From: an uncultured Kordiimonas sp. | Lineage (GTDB): Bacteria; Pseudomonadota; Alphaproteobacteria; Sphingomonadales; Kordiimonadaceae | DNA length: 64,000 bases | Direction: 5' to 3' | NCBI GenBank assembly: GCA_947503625.1 | Contig: CANNEK010000003.1 | Location: 803,356 to 867,355, forward strand | In this document: positions 34,235 to 43,846 of the stretch, in pieces | Layout: each line of letters opens with the position of its first letter | Numbering within the stretch: the first letter of the stretch is position 1 | Made by a program: the position numbers and the translations under genes | Notes under the pieces: generated by a model | Seen by the model: the letters and a program-made list of their open reading frames with translations, nothing else | Told to the model about the DNA's origin: nothing | Database searches by the model: none

Positions 34235-36142
34235 TTACACGCCGCCGGGAACGACGTCAAAGGGCGTTGTTATACGATCTTCCGGACGCGAATAAGGCAC
34301 CGTGCCATGCCACATGTAGGACGGAAAGAGCGCCAGCATCCCTGCTTCAGGTTTAATCAGTCGCCCGATTTTCTCTCTTTCACCCAGCATCAAGCCGCTT
34401 TCACCAAACTTGATCCAGCCTTCTTTGTCTTTGTCCTGCCCGGTAGTATTGTCCGGAACGGTCACATAAAAAGACGAACTCAGCCAGCCCATTGAGTGAA
34501 CATGGTTCACGTGAAAGCCGTTTTGCCTCAGCCAAACCGACCAGGAGGCAGAAAAATCGAAGCGGCCCGTGTTTCGGCTCAACAGGGGGTGGGTCTTGTC
34601 ATTGGGAAGGGTGCTCACAAAATCAGCCACACAGTCGTGCAAGCCGGATTTCAGTTTCTGAATTACCGGTTCGGACCGGTCAAGCAACAAACCATGTGTT
34701 TGAGACCCTCCGCGCAAGGTTTGATCAATCGGGTGATTTTTTGCTGTGTGAAGGTTTCTCAACGTGGCCTCAAGCTCTTCCAGAAACTCTGGCACCGTTG
34801 AATACCCTGTTGGCACATCCATCGTTATTGGGCGGACAAATCTTTGGTAGTCGTTAAGCCATTCATGCCTTTCATCGCCCATAAGGCGCCAACAGAGGCC
34901 TTGGTACGCGAGCACCTCCTGATCATTTGACGTGAAGCCCTCTACAACATCCAGGTGCGTCAACGCTTCATCATAACGTTCAATGAAAATCAATGCCCGG
35001 GCGGCATCCATTCGGCCAGCTTTGGTTTTTGGGTCAATGTCGACAGCTCGCGTGAAAGCTTCAAGCGCTCGTTCCATATCGCCGTCAATTTCAGAAAGCC
35101 TGCCCACTCTTCTCCAGAGCCCGGGGTGCTCGGGAAACATCTCTAGAAAAGACTTCGCTTTGTCACGTGCCTCCTCCAAACGTTCGGCCTGCTCAAGCGC
35201 CGCTAAATAGTGCTCGTAGAGTTCAACCCTGCCGGGCGCTGCCTTGATACCAACTTCATATGACTTGGTAAACACGTCCATACGCCCGTGCTCCCAATAC
35301 AGGTTGTTGAGAGATACATGCGCGTCCAGATAATCCGGCTTCAAACCAATGGCCGTACGATATTCAACATCAGCTTCGTCGAATTGGCCAAGTTCATAGT
35401 GGATGTTTGCCTTGATATAGCGAGGCTCGACCAGTTTTGGCGACAGTTTGATCACGCGCGAGAAACAGCGCAAAGCCTCTTCAAATTCGCCGAGAATGCG
35501 ATAAGCCACTCCCATGTTATGCAAGGCGTTAATATAGTCTGGATTAAGCGCAAGAGCCTGCCGGTAACTCGCAACAGCTGAAACAGGGTCACCCATGGCG
35601 GCTTGCGATATCCCCAGCGCCGTATAGATAGCAGGGTTGGAGGGTTGTTGCAGGGCCGCTTCTGCAAGGCATTCACCTGCCCGGGCGTGGTTGCCTCTCG
35701 CCTGCTCCGTGAGCGCAAGATTCGTCAGGGCAATCGTAAAACCCGGTTTCTGGCGTATGGCGGCTTCATAGTGCCTTAAGGCTTCATCGAATCTACCCAG
35801 TTCCTTGAGCAGGTTGCCGAAACTGTTGTGAGTTTCAGGCTGGGTATCATCGATGTCCAAGGATTTTTGGTAAAGGGTAACCGCCTCGGTATGGTCGCCC
35901 TGCATTTTCCTGGCAGCCGCCATGAGGTATAGCGCAGTCGGTTCTTTCGGCTTTGCCTCCAGCACCCGAGCAAGCAAGGCTTCTGCCCGGGGTCCGTTAC
36001 CTTGCTGCAGGGCGATCCCTGCTTCTGAAAATACACCGGAAAGGTTTTGGTTGTTGCTCAAGCCACGATCCTGAAATTCTTGTGATCGCTTGTATGTTAA
36101 GTCCACAAGGGCCTGATGGTCCAACGGTTTGTGCCGCCGCAA
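34235..36142 (-). CDS. TPR protein with C-terminal 2OG-Fe(II) oxygenase domain (copy 1)
   Basis: Residues ~40-400 are about nine to ten tetratricopeptide repeats (for example FTIALTNLALTEQARGNHAR and YINALHNMGVAYRILGEFEE). The C-terminal ~200 residues fit the putative 2OG-Fe(II) oxygenase family PF13759: TLRGGSQTHG, a metal-ligand segment N-H-V-H at 546-549, GWIKFGESGL, and WHGTVPY (His612) followed by EDRITTPFDV. The only start in frame is a TTG at 36142, with a stop three codons upstream. It is a paralog of the gene at 48.7 kb. Hydroxylation of a protein or peptide is likely, with the repeats binding the target. It lies between two TonB receptor genes. Confidence 0.82.
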   Translation of the reverse strand: MRRHKPLDHQALVDLTYKRSQEFQDRGLSNNQNLSGVFSEAGIALQQGNGPRAEALLARVLEAKPKEPTALYLMAAARKMQGDHTEAVTLYQKSLDIDDTQPETHNSFGNLLKELGRFDEALRHYEAAIRQKPGFTIALTNLALTEQARGNHARAGECLAEAALQQPSNPAIYTALGISQAAMGDPVSAVASYRQALALNPDYINALHNMGVAYRILGEFEEALRCFSRVIKLSPKLVEPRYIKANIHYELGQFDEADVEYRTAIGLKPDYLDAHVSLNNLYWEHGRMDVFTKSYEVGIKAAPGRVELYEHYLAALEQAERLEEARDKAKSFLEMFPEHPGLWRRVGRLSEIDGDMERALEAFTRAVDIDPKTKAGRMDAARALIFIERYDEALTHLDVVEGFTSNDQEVLAYQGLCWRLMGDERHEWLNDYQRFVRPITMDVPTGYSTVPEFLEELEATLRNLHTAKNHPIDQTLRGGSQTHGLLLDRSEPVIQKLKSGLHDCVADFVSTLPNDKTHPLLSRNTGRFDFSASWSVWLRQNGFHVNHVHSMGWLSSSFYVTVPDNTTGQDKDKEGWIKFGESGLMLGEREKIGRLIKPEAGMLALFPSYMWHGTVPYSRPEDRITTPFDVVPGGV

Positions 36143-36231
36143 GCTTGATTACCGACGGCTACTCAGCTTTGACGGCCGTATACTATACACAGCACTTTTT
36201 CAGCCTTGCATCCCTGATATTTGGTTCATTT

Positions 36232-36257
36232 AAAAAAAAGGGGGGACCATACCCCCC
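36232..36257 (-). terminator. Rho-independent terminator after TonB receptor 2
   Basis: On the minus strand GGGGGG-TATGGT-CCCCCC is followed by eight T. It lies 34 nt downstream of the receptor stop. Confidence 0.85.
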
Positions 36258-36290
36258 AATCACCAAAGACAGGCTTGATACCTGGAATGC

Positions 36291-38729
36291 TTAAAACCGG
36301 ATCTTGAAATCGCCGCCCCAAAACATGGGTTCAGTGATACCCACAAATGGCGTGCCAAGGGTTGCGGCCGTCAGATTGTTGATGCCGGTAACATATCGGT
36401 TGTCAAACACGTTATTGGCATACATTCCCAATTCGAATCTGCCAGACGCGCTAAGCCATGTGAAGCGAAGGTCAGTCCTGTTCTGCTCTCCGCCCACTTC
36501 AAACACATCAGTGGCAGACAAAGCCCCCTGGGCAATAGATTCGCTGTTAGACCGCTCGGCACCGCGATAGGCGTGAACCACTTGAAACGCGACGCGTGAA
36601 CCACCATCCAACTCTTGTTCAAACCGGGCACCAAAACTCGCCGAAAACTTGGGTTCGCCGGTTGGCTGGCCCTCAAGGTCAGTGCCATCTCCCGCAATAC
36701 GGTTTTTGAAAGTCGCATCGATATATTGAGCGTTGCCAAAAAGATCGAAATTTTCGCTTACTGCATACACCAACTGAAGGTCCGCGCCCCACGCCTGGTC
36801 GTCACTGGTCTCTACCAGATACTGCGGGACGTTGCCGCCAGGTGGCGTTGAAAGCCGGATCGCCTGTTTATCATTGTAAACATAGTGGAAAGCAGAAACG
36901 TTCAAAAGCAGGCCACTATCCGGAAACTCGCTTTTGATGCCTACTTCGTAACTGGTGACATCTTCATTATCAAACTCGGAAGCAATCTGAACGCTGTTGA
37001 AACCTCCGGCTTTATAGCCCTTCGCAAAGGAAGCAAAAGCGAGAACGCCTTCATCAATTTTATAGTCAAGGACCGCGCGAGGACTGAAGTTATCCCAGGA
37101 ACGATCCAGAACACATTCCACGCCCTCGGCTACATTCACGCCGTTACCGCAGGCTATACCGCCAAGCGCCGACTGGTCAAAAACCAGATCAAACTGAAAA
37201 TTGGCTGGCGACACACCGGCAAGGCCGAGAATACCGAGGTCATCCAGCGCCTGCAGCGTTGCATCCAGTTCAGGCGCTTCGCGTGGTCCATTTAACCACT
37301 GAAACCGTTTTTCATCTCGAGTGTAGCGGCCACCGACCGTCAGGTTCAAGCGATCATTGATCGCCCAAATCGCATCCGCGTATATTGCAAAGGCCTTGAA
37401 ATCACCTTCATTGAAAATTGTTTCGCGCCAACCATGCCCCAACAAAGTTGCCGGTACATTGTTCGGGATAAGAACAAAGTTCTCCAAATCACTGAACGGT
37501 GTCCCCAGTCCGATGTTACCCAGTGTAGTGTTCACGGTATCGGTAAAGGTAAATGTGTCACTGGCCTGTTCAGCCTGCTCGTCATAATAGCTGGCACCAA
37601 TAAGCCAGTTTACACTTCCCGTGTCGCCTGAAAGGCGCAACTCCTGAAAGAAGCTCTCGTTGGATTCGATGTTATTGGTATCAAAATACAGATCAATACG
37701 ATTGGTACCGTCTTCATCCTCACGATTTTCGGTTGTGAAATCCCTCCAGGACGAAATGGATGTCAGAACCATGTTTCCAAAGTCATGATTGATCGTCAGC
37801 GTGACCTCATCGAGATTGCGGGTCTCGTGATTATCTATTACATCGTTGAAAACCGGCGCGTTGAACGGGTTGATAAATGCCGTCGGGTCCGCAGGAACAG
37901 GGGGTTGCCCTGGTGCCGCCGGGACCGCGATAATCCCGATCGCCGGCCTTGCATCCTGATCCAGTTCATCATGAGTCCAGGTAACCGTTGCATCTGTCGT
38001 GCTCGCCATATCCCACCGAAGCGACGCGCGCGTTGCCCAATTGTCCTCTCGCGACAGGTCCTGGCCTGTTGCTGCATCCTCAAAAATGCCATCCCGCTCA
38101 TTATAAAGACCGTTAACACGCAGTGCCAGGGTATCGGTAATGGGAATATTGCCCATAGCTTCAAGGCGCCGCTTGCCATAGTTACCAAAACGCCCTGATA
38201 ACTGAGCCTCCAGTTCCTGAGACGGTTTTTTTGTAATGATCGACACTGCACCTGCAGCGGCATTGCGGCCAAAAAGGGTCCCTTGCGGCCCTTTCAAAAC
38301 CTCGATCCGTTCAATATCGCCAAAAGACAAAACTGCAGCGCCGGAGCGTGCGGCATATACACCATCGACATAAACACCAACGGCAGGGTCCGTGCCAACG
38401 CCAAAGTCTGACGTTGTGACACCGCGAATGGTGTAGCGAGGCTGTGTGGGGCTTTGAGCGCTCACATCAAGTCCCGGGATAAACTGACTGATGTCGCTGA
38501 TGTTGTCAGCCGCAAGGTCTTCAATGAAGCGATCAGACACAACCTGAATGGAGATAGGAACATCCTGAATGTTTTGTTCCCGCTGCTGTGCGGTGACGAC
38601 AATCTCATCCAGTTCTATTTCGTCGTCTGTTGCCTGAGCGAATATGACAGGCGTGTGCAGTAACGCAATCGTTGCGACCGACGCCAGTTTCACTGATTTT
38701 GTCCGAATTGATCGAGACTTCATCCCCAT
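36291..38729 (-). CDS. TonB-dependent receptor 2
   Basis: This 812-residue outer-membrane receptor has a signal peptide (SVKLASVATIALLHTPVIFA). It has a plug with the TonB box region DEIVVTAQQREQNIQDVPIS, then RYTIRGVTTSDFG, VGVYVDGVYAARSGA and ERIEVLKGPQGTLFGRNAAA. The barrel ends in MFWGGDFKIRF with terminal Phe. This is the siderophore/xenobiotic-type branch common in sphingomonad-like bacteria and is distinct from receptors 1 and 3. It is divergent from a TetR gene, its probable regulator. The start may be 38729 or 38723 (MKSRSIRT). The substrate is unknown. Confidence 0.93.
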   Translation of the reverse strand: MGMKSRSIRTKSVKLASVATIALLHTPVIFAQATDDEIELDEIVVTAQQREQNIQDVPISIQVVSDRFIEDLAADNISDISQFIPGLDVSAQSPTQPRYTIRGVTTSDFGVGTDPAVGVYVDGVYAARSGAAVLSFGDIERIEVLKGPQGTLFGRNAAAGAVSIITKKPSQELEAQLSGRFGNYGKRRLEAMGNIPITDTLALRVNGLYNERDGIFEDAATGQDLSREDNWATRASLRWDMASTTDATVTWTHDELDQDARPAIGIIAVPAAPGQPPVPADPTAFINPFNAPVFNDVIDNHETRNLDEVTLTINHDFGNMVLTSISSWRDFTTENREDEDGTNRIDLYFDTNNIESNESFFQELRLSGDTGSVNWLIGASYYDEQAEQASDTFTFTDTVNTTLGNIGLGTPFSDLENFVLIPNNVPATLLGHGWRETIFNEGDFKAFAIYADAIWAINDRLNLTVGGRYTRDEKRFQWLNGPREAPELDATLQALDDLGILGLAGVSPANFQFDLVFDQSALGGIACGNGVNVAEGVECVLDRSWDNFSPRAVLDYKIDEGVLAFASFAKGYKAGGFNSVQIASEFDNEDVTSYEVGIKSEFPDSGLLLNVSAFHYVYNDKQAIRLSTPPGGNVPQYLVETSDDQAWGADLQLVYAVSENFDLFGNAQYIDATFKNRIAGDGTDLEGQPTGEPKFSASFGARFEQELDGGSRVAFQVVHAYRGAERSNSESIAQGALSATDVFEVGGEQNRTDLRFTWLSASGRFELGMYANNVFDNRYVTGINNLTAATLGTPFVGITEPMFWGGDFKIRF

Positions 38730-38809
38730 GATCTCTCTCCCCCTGTATGATCAATATTTATATGGCAACTCACTAAAAGTTGAATTTTTTTCATTTTATC
38801 ACTAAATCA

Positions 38810-38820
38810 GAAAATGTTTC
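38810..38820. promoter_or_regulatory. Candidate TetR operator between TonB receptor 2 and TetR
   Basis: GAAAATGTTTC, which reads GAAACATTTTC on the minus strand, within a 12-mer TGAAACATTTTC. The same 12-mer occurs 31 nt upstream of the beta-helix lipoprotein gene (41984-41995). It lies about 80 nt before the receptor start and 100 nt before tetR. Confidence 0.5.
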
Positions 38821-38918
38821 ACCTTTCTAGTGCTTTTTTATGGCGTTAATAGGCATCTCATTATAATGTGCCGCGTTCACAAGCTTGACAGGCCGCCAGC
38901 GAAACCGAGAATATTCCG

Positions 38919-39536
38919 ATGACTTCCAACACATCAGAGCCAAGGGTAAAACCCCGCCAGACAAGAGCGCATAAACGCATTGAAGATATTTTGACGGCTG
39001 CAGAAACCATTATGGCAAATGGGGATGCAGTCACGACCAGTGCAGTCGCGAAAACCGCGCGCATTCCCGTCGGGTCAATTTATCGCTACTTTCCCAATGT
39101 TCTGGGCATCTATCGCAACCTGTTTGAAAAACTGAACGGGCAGCTCGTTGCACGCATCGAAAAAATAATAGTCGAAGCGGACGAAGACACCCATTGGCGG
39201 CTTGCTTTTCAGCACATCGCCGAAGCCTTTATCGATGTTTACACTGCACATCCTGCCTACGGCGAGTTACTTGTGATGATGACAAACCCGGCCCTCAGGA
39301 GCATCAAAAAAGACTCCAATAAAAAAATCGCCGATATGCTTGCGCGGCGATGGCAGGATGGTCAGGACGGCTTCAAGGATGGCAACCCGTCAGAAGTTGC
39401 CAGAACAGCTGTTGAGCTCTTTTCCTACGTCGAGCTATGTTATTTCGAGCACATGAACGACCCTGACAGTGTCCAGCATTTCACCGAACCCATGAAAGCG
39501 CTCGAGGCTTACTTGTCCCTGTATCTTGAGAATTAA
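38919..39536 (+). CDS. TetR-family transcriptional regulator
   Basis: The N-terminal HTH domain is clear: AHKRIEDILTAAETIMANGD, then TTSAVAKTARIPVGSIYRYF, the recognition helix of TetR proteins. The C-terminal ligand domain (residues ~75-205) is helical, with HWRLAFQHIAEAFIDVYTAH, and does not suggest a ligand. It is divergent from TonB receptor 2 with 189 nt between, the normal place for a local repressor, and convergent with the diheme cytochrome gene (20 nt). A palindrome shared with the beta-helix operon promoter suggests it controls both units. Confidence 0.9.
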   Translation: MTSNTSEPRVKPRQTRAHKRIEDILTAAETIMANGDAVTTSAVAKTARIPVGSIYRYFPNVLGIYRNLFEKLNGQLVARIEKIIVEADEDTHWRLAFQHIAEAFIDVYTAHPAYGELLVMMTNPALRSIKKDSNKKIADMLARRWQDGQDGFKDGNPSEVARTAVELFSYVELCYFEHMNDPDSVQHFTEPMKALEAYLSLYLEN

Positions 39537-39556
39537 AGACAAAAGCAATGCTAGCT

Positions 39557-40705
39557 TTATTCAGGCCCGCAGGTTTCCGTCATCGCTGATATCCAGCCCT
39601 TTACCAGTTCAACACCTTCATTGTGAACTGTTGACCTGCCCAATTCCGGCATCATGATATCAGGCTTTGTCGACTCCATCCGGAACGTAACGATAGAACC
39701 ACCCGGATTACCCGGGTCAATGTCATAAAGCCGGTTTCCTGTTCCGGCCCCGGCAGAAACGGATGTTTTACACACGCCTAAATGGGCACCAAATTCTGTC
39801 CATGGTTCGAAATGCAAACCTGACGTGTCCGCCGGCCCGACGGTGTTATGGCAATGAGAACAATTGATATCCAGATAGGACCGCGCCCTGGCGTCCAGCG
39901 AATAGGCTGGATCGTTCCAAACAGCATTCTGCGGAATACCGCTGCCCGGCAACCCTTCCAGAAAGCCAACACTCTCCAGCTTCGTCAGTTGGTTCTCCAT
40001 ACCTTCCTCATAAGCGTATGACCTGTTCAGGTGTCGGCTTTTCGGGCCAATGGGCTGTATTTCCCGCGTAGTTGCGTTGCTTGCGTGGCACCCGGCACAC
40101 TGGTTGGCATTCGGCACAACATAGGGAAACTGCATGAAAGTGCCGTCCGCTTCGAAGAGCTCCAGATACTCAATGTCACCGGCACGCTTCAAAAATGCAT
40201 CTGTCTGCTCATCGTTCCAGACATAGGGTAATGCTGTCCAGCCATTCGCCCGCCGCACCAGAAGGCGGGTTTCAATGAGGCGTACCTGGTCAAGCAAAAT
40301 GCCTCTTGCCGTCAGGTTTGCAGCATAGTCATCGGACTGCGAAACCGCGTCGTTTACCAAACCGTGGCCTTCAGCCCTGGGATAGTAAAATGTTTTCGAG
40401 ATAATCGTGCCAACCGGAAAATCGAAAGTGTCGTTTTCCCTGTACTGCGCGGCGCTGCCTTCCGGCATCCAGATAGTCCGGAACTTATGTGCATAATCAG
40501 TGAACAATGGCGAGTTCAGGTCATAGGGCAGAACCCGGTCTGTGGTTCGCAGTGTGTCGTTTTCCGCCTGAAGGATATTCCAATCGCTCAAGACACGAGG
40601 ATTTCCCTCGGGATGAAAAACAGGCTCGTTTTCAATCGCACTGTCGCAGGCCGAAACGGCAACAGCGCAAACCAGAATAGCTATCAGACGAAAGTATATG
40701 GACAT
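39557..40705 (-). CDS. Diheme c-type cytochrome lipoprotein (SO2930 / HNE_0200 family, TIGR03806)
   Basis: This 382-residue lipoprotein has the lipobox VSAC with Cys20. Two heme-c motifs are present: CAGCH at 203-207 and CSHCH at 282-286. Other family marks are PYDLNSPLFTDYAHKFRTIW, PVGTIISKTFYYPR and a late IMMPELGRS. It is exported and should carry electrons at the cell surface or periplasm; the substrate reaction is unknown. It follows the beta-helix protein gene with 3 nt between. This pairing is, from memory, the rule for the TIGR03805/TIGR03806 families (Shewanella SO_2929/SO_2930). Confidence 0.88.
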   Translation of the reverse strand: MSIYFRLIAILVCAVAVSACDSAIENEPVFHPEGNPRVLSDWNILQAENDTLRTTDRVLPYDLNSPLFTDYAHKFRTIWMPEGSAAQYRENDTFDFPVGTIISKTFYYPRAEGHGLVNDAVSQSDDYAANLTARGILLDQVRLIETRLLVRRANGWTALPYVWNDEQTDAFLKRAGDIEYLELFEADGTFMQFPYVVPNANQCAGCHASNATTREIQPIGPKSRHLNRSYAYEEGMENQLTKLESVGFLEGLPGSGIPQNAVWNDPAYSLDARARSYLDINCSHCHNTVGPADTSGLHFEPWTEFGAHLGVCKTSVSAGAGTGNRLYDIDPGNPGGSIVTFRMESTKPDIMMPELGRSTVHNEGVELVKGWISAMTETCGPE

Positions 40706-40708
40706 ATG

Positions 40709-41953
40709 CTATTTTGCCGTTTCAAGGACAATTGCCGGTAACTTCGGCAGGTCGCACTTGTGCGGTGTCAGGTCCGTACTGGGGTTCTTGTATTCATTGG
40801 GCGCATCCACATTCAGAATACCTGCATCGCCGTTGTTGATGCAGATACGTGCATTTTCCGGGACCTGACCATCCGGAAATTTATCCGTGTTGTAAAACCC
40901 GTCCCACAGCACGTCCGGAAAATTGCCGCCAATACCAACTGTGGCAAGCTTCAGGGCTTTCAGCTCCAGACCGTCCGGCGAATCCCCGCCACCTGAGAGC
41001 GTGTTGCCGTAAATATATATACCCTCCGGAAACGGGTCATAAGCGTCACCCATATCCGCGCTGGCGTAATTGGTTGAATAAACGCTCGAAATAATGATGT
41101 TCGCCGTCTCATTATCCCGGATGTTGTTGTTGAATATCTCGACATGGTCGTTCGAATTGACGATCACTCCTGTTCCCGCAGGAACACTGGCAACCGGTGT
41201 ACCTGCGTGACCGAAGTTTTCCGTGTTATTTTCGTAAACTTCGTTGCCAAAAACCCGGGTATTGAAACCTTCCTGGGTCAAATTCGGCATGTTAAACACC
41301 AGAATACCGCCCGTGTTGTTCACTGCGACATTCTCATAAACGTCGGCATCAATCGTGTTTTCAATCTCAATACCGGCTACGTTGAACTCCGCACGGTTGC
41401 GCCGCACGATCACATTTCTGGATTGACCAACATAAATGCCCGCATCAGAGGCACCGATGGCAACATTGTCTTCCATCAGAACATTTGTCGTTTGGACAGG
41501 GTATATGCCGTAAGCACCGTTTTCTGTGCTTGGCCCTCCGGTCCACTCAGTCCGGATGCCGCGGATAACGATATTGTTGCCTTCATTGATTTTAAGGGCA
41601 TCACCCTTGGTGTCTTCAATGGCGAGATTTTCGATAGTAAAATCGCTGGCAGTCACAAGAAGCCCCTCAGCACCTGCAACCTGATTTTTGAAGGTCAATA
41701 CAGACTTTTCCATACCCGCCCCGCGGATAGTCACACCATCAACTGTGAGGCTGAGGCTGCGGTCAAAACTGAACACACCCTCTGGCACCGTAATAACGTC
41801 CCCGGGTTTGGCATCAAGAAGCTGCATCTGCAACTCTTCCTGATAGTCCGCATTCATTGTTCCGGCGTCATTCGTGTCAGTTTCTGCGCAGCCACCGACC
41901 ATAGCCGACAAAGCCAAGATTATACCTGTCCGAACGGTTGTTATATGTCGCAT
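40709..41953 (-). CDS. Parallel beta-helix lipoprotein (TIGR03805-like)
   Basis: A 414-residue lipoprotein with the lipobox MVGGC. DAKPGDVITVPEGVFSFDRS starts a right-handed parallel beta-helix with many strand-turn units of the NosD/pectate-lyase type, for example FTIENLAIEDTKGDALKIN, NNIVIRGIRTEWTGG, NVLMEDNVAIGASDAGIYVG and NVIVRRNRAEFN. Four Cys or so near the C-terminus (ICINNGDAG, HKCDLP) may form a disulfide. The structure suggests carbohydrate or polymer binding, but no catalytic residues can be assigned. First gene of the operon with the diheme cytochrome. Confidence 0.88.
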   Translation of the reverse strand: MRHITTVRTGIILALSAMVGGCAETDTNDAGTMNADYQEELQMQLLDAKPGDVITVPEGVFSFDRSLSLTVDGVTIRGAGMEKSVLTFKNQVAGAEGLLVTASDFTIENLAIEDTKGDALKINEGNNIVIRGIRTEWTGGPSTENGAYGIYPVQTTNVLMEDNVAIGASDAGIYVGQSRNVIVRRNRAEFNVAGIEIENTIDADVYENVAVNNTGGILVFNMPNLTQEGFNTRVFGNEVYENNTENFGHAGTPVASVPAGTGVIVNSNDHVEIFNNNIRDNETANIIISSVYSTNYASADMGDAYDPFPEGIYIYGNTLSGGGDSPDGLELKALKLATVGIGGNFPDVLWDGFYNTDKFPDGQVPENARICINNGDAGILNVDAPNEYKNPSTDLTPHKCDLPKLPAIVLETAK

Positions 41954-41983
41954 ATCTACCCCTTAAATCTGTTACAAAAAATA

Positions 41984-41996
41984 TGAAACATTTTCA
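41984..41996. promoter_or_regulatory. Palindromic operator candidate upstream of the beta-helix operon
   Basis: TGAAA-CAT-TTTCA is a perfect 5-bp-arm inverted repeat, 31 nt upstream of the start at 41953. Twelve of its bases recur between TonB receptor 2 and tetR. Confidence 0.5.
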
Positions 41997-42355
41997 CTTT
42001 TTGTGCAAGCGATAGTTTAGGAACAGATTTAAGATCAGGTATCGGGGCCGCTATTTAGCGGCCAACATCTCCTTGGCGTGCCCCAAAAGGCAACCTTTTC
42101 AGCCTCTTACTGCTCCCCGCATTGGCCTTCCTTCTGTTGTTACCCGATAGAGCGGCGGTCAAATCTTCGACCGCAGACAACAATCTGTCCGCCATCGAAG
42201 ATGGCTTGCAGTTCGGTCTTATCGGCAGATAGTCAAATTGCCGGTTTGGTTCGAAGGTGCATCCAAAAATTTTTGCGCAAGTAAAGTGTGTGTGCGGTAC
42301 CGCTTTTGAGGGTCGGCGTTATCTGATCAAATGAGCGATCAGCAAATTTGAAATT
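41997..42355. other. Gene-free region with repeat relic
   Basis: About 360 nt between the beta-helix operon and the AraC gene. It contains one copy of the 46-nt repeat (42179-42224). A plus-strand frame open from 42059 to 42229 lacks a start codon and would encode a hydrophobic run (LFSLLLLPALAFLLLL) followed by NNLSAIEDGLQFGLI. I treat this as a remnant. Confidence 0.4.
42179..42224. repeat. 46-nt repeat, copy A (relic of the giant-protein 3' end?)
   Basis: 40 of 46 positions match 56879-56924 in the same orientation. Read on the minus strand it encodes DKTELQAIFDGGQI, against DQAELQTIFDSGQV at the C-terminus of the 2282-residue RTX protein. No stop follows at the matching place. Confidence 0.8.
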
Positions 42356-43501
42356 TCAGGACTCGATAGCAGTAGCATGGGTAACGGACCCGGTTTGAGC
42401 GCCCAAGTGCTTTTTCCTATATTCACTGGGTGTGTGGCCGGTGCGGTTTTTAAAAGCACGATTAAACGGGCGTAGAGATCTGTAACCTGTTTCCATGGCA
42501 ATTGTTAAAATGGGTACATGGCGCTCATTCATGTCTGAAAGTCGGTTTTTTGCTTCATCAACCCGATAGTCATTCAAATACTGGGAAATATTCCGGTACC
42601 CGAGGTAGCGGTTGATAAGTTTGCGCAGCCGATGCTCTTGTATTTTTATTGTGTCTGCCAATTTGGCAACGGTTAATCCTGGCTCACGATACAAACCTGC
42701 GTCCATTTTGGTTTTCAGGATTGTCAAATTGTGCTTGTCGGCTGCCAAAAGCTCGGTGTGCCCGTCAGTCATCGTACCATTCGCTGACATTCCGGGAACT
42801 GAGCTATCCCCGGCTTCAAATGGATATTTTTCTTGAGGACGTATGGAGTGAAACAGTAAAAAACTGCTTGCAAAAAAGATAGCGATCGACTCCAGGAGAG
42901 ATACATCGTCAATGTATATGGTATCGCTGATAAAAATACGATTCAGCGTGAATATCACTGGTCCAAAAGTTATCAGGAACATAAACCAAATTCGAAACGT
43001 CCGTCGTTTTTCAAGCAAATCTCCAGATCGCTCGGTAAACACTTTATATATAATAAAGACATATATTGTTGCCCGCATAACGTAGGAGATGATTCCAAAT
43101 ACATCATGAGGAATAATATCAAGCTGAAAAACGATTGACCTTATACAGTATACCCCCAGAACCAGCAGATATAACGGACCTATCTTAAAGTTGTCGCTGA
43201 GCGCATTTATGCTGAATAACCATGTTAAAACAACAACTAACCTGGATACAAAAGCCATCAAATATCCGAAAGGGCCGAACAATGCGTTCTCGTCATAGGC
43301 TGAAGTAATCAGGAAGCATATGCAACTGATCATCGTAGCAATTGTTATGTATGAGTAGGCGAGCTTCGAATGGTTTCCACGCGCCAGAAAAGCGACCCAA
43401 AACAGATTACTTATTGCTCCGAAACGGAACAGGTCATCAACAAACTCCAAATTCACCGAATTTCCCCCAATCGGATACCAGACTACTCTGTCCATCATCA
43501 T
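42356..43501 (-). CDS. Membrane-bound AraC-family regulator
   Basis: A 381-residue protein with two parts. Residues 1-~225 contain about seven hydrophobic segments (for example LAYSYITIATMISCICFLIT, VSRLVVVLTWLFSINAL and SLLESIAIFFASSFLLFHSI). Residues ~270-375 are an AraC HTH pair: LTVAKLADTIKIQEHRLRKL and VPILTIAMETGYRSLRPFNR followed by FKNRTGHTPSEYRKKHLG. Such proteins probably sense a membrane or envelope signal and bind DNA from the membrane. It is divergent from the RND-LolA fusion gene across 345 nt, which makes that operon its likely target. Confidence 0.88.
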   Translation of the reverse strand: MMMDRVVWYPIGGNSVNLEFVDDLFRFGAISNLFWVAFLARGNHSKLAYSYITIATMISCICFLITSAYDENALFGPFGYLMAFVSRLVVVLTWLFSINALSDNFKIGPLYLLVLGVYCIRSIVFQLDIIPHDVFGIISYVMRATIYVFIIYKVFTERSGDLLEKRRTFRIWFMFLITFGPVIFTLNRIFISDTIYIDDVSLLESIAIFFASSFLLFHSIRPQEKYPFEAGDSSVPGMSANGTMTDGHTELLAADKHNLTILKTKMDAGLYREPGLTVAKLADTIKIQEHRLRKLINRYLGYRNISQYLNDYRVDEAKNRLSDMNERHVPILTIAMETGYRSLRPFNRAFKNRTGHTPSEYRKKHLGAQTGSVTHATAIES

Positions 43502-43846
43502 GAACTCAATTCACGATCGAACCAGCGTTCGCCCATACCTAAACATTTTAGAGGAAACCGCGCTCGTCAAATATAGAAAACACGCGTCATTTTTAAAATA
43601 ACCTCGTCCAAATTCAAAACCGACGAGCTTTCGTTGAGTTTTCACCATACAGCGGCTTCGGGGCGGCGGCTCCCGTTACTCTCCTGGCACTTCCCGTGAA
43701 CTAAAGAGGGGGGCCGCCCTTTCTATCACAATTCGCGACTGGGTCTGAAGGTGTACCGGATGGGCAATCAATAGATTTGGCAGATATTAAAACGGCCAGG
43801 ATAGCCCATCGACAAAGATCGGGGCTGCTGGGGTATTGGGGGATAC
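43502..43846. promoter_or_regulatory. Divergent region AraC / RND operon
   Basis: 345 nt with no supported gene. It must contain both promoters. A G/C-rich stretch (43650-43725) sits in the middle. GGGGG at 43838-43842 is the ribosome-binding site of the RND gene. I could not define operators. Confidence 0.4.

Noticed and set aside
42078..42284. 68-codon plus-strand ORF in the AraC downstream region
   Set aside because: No ribosome-binding site, odd composition, and it runs through the 46-nt repeat in a frame different from either conserved reading.
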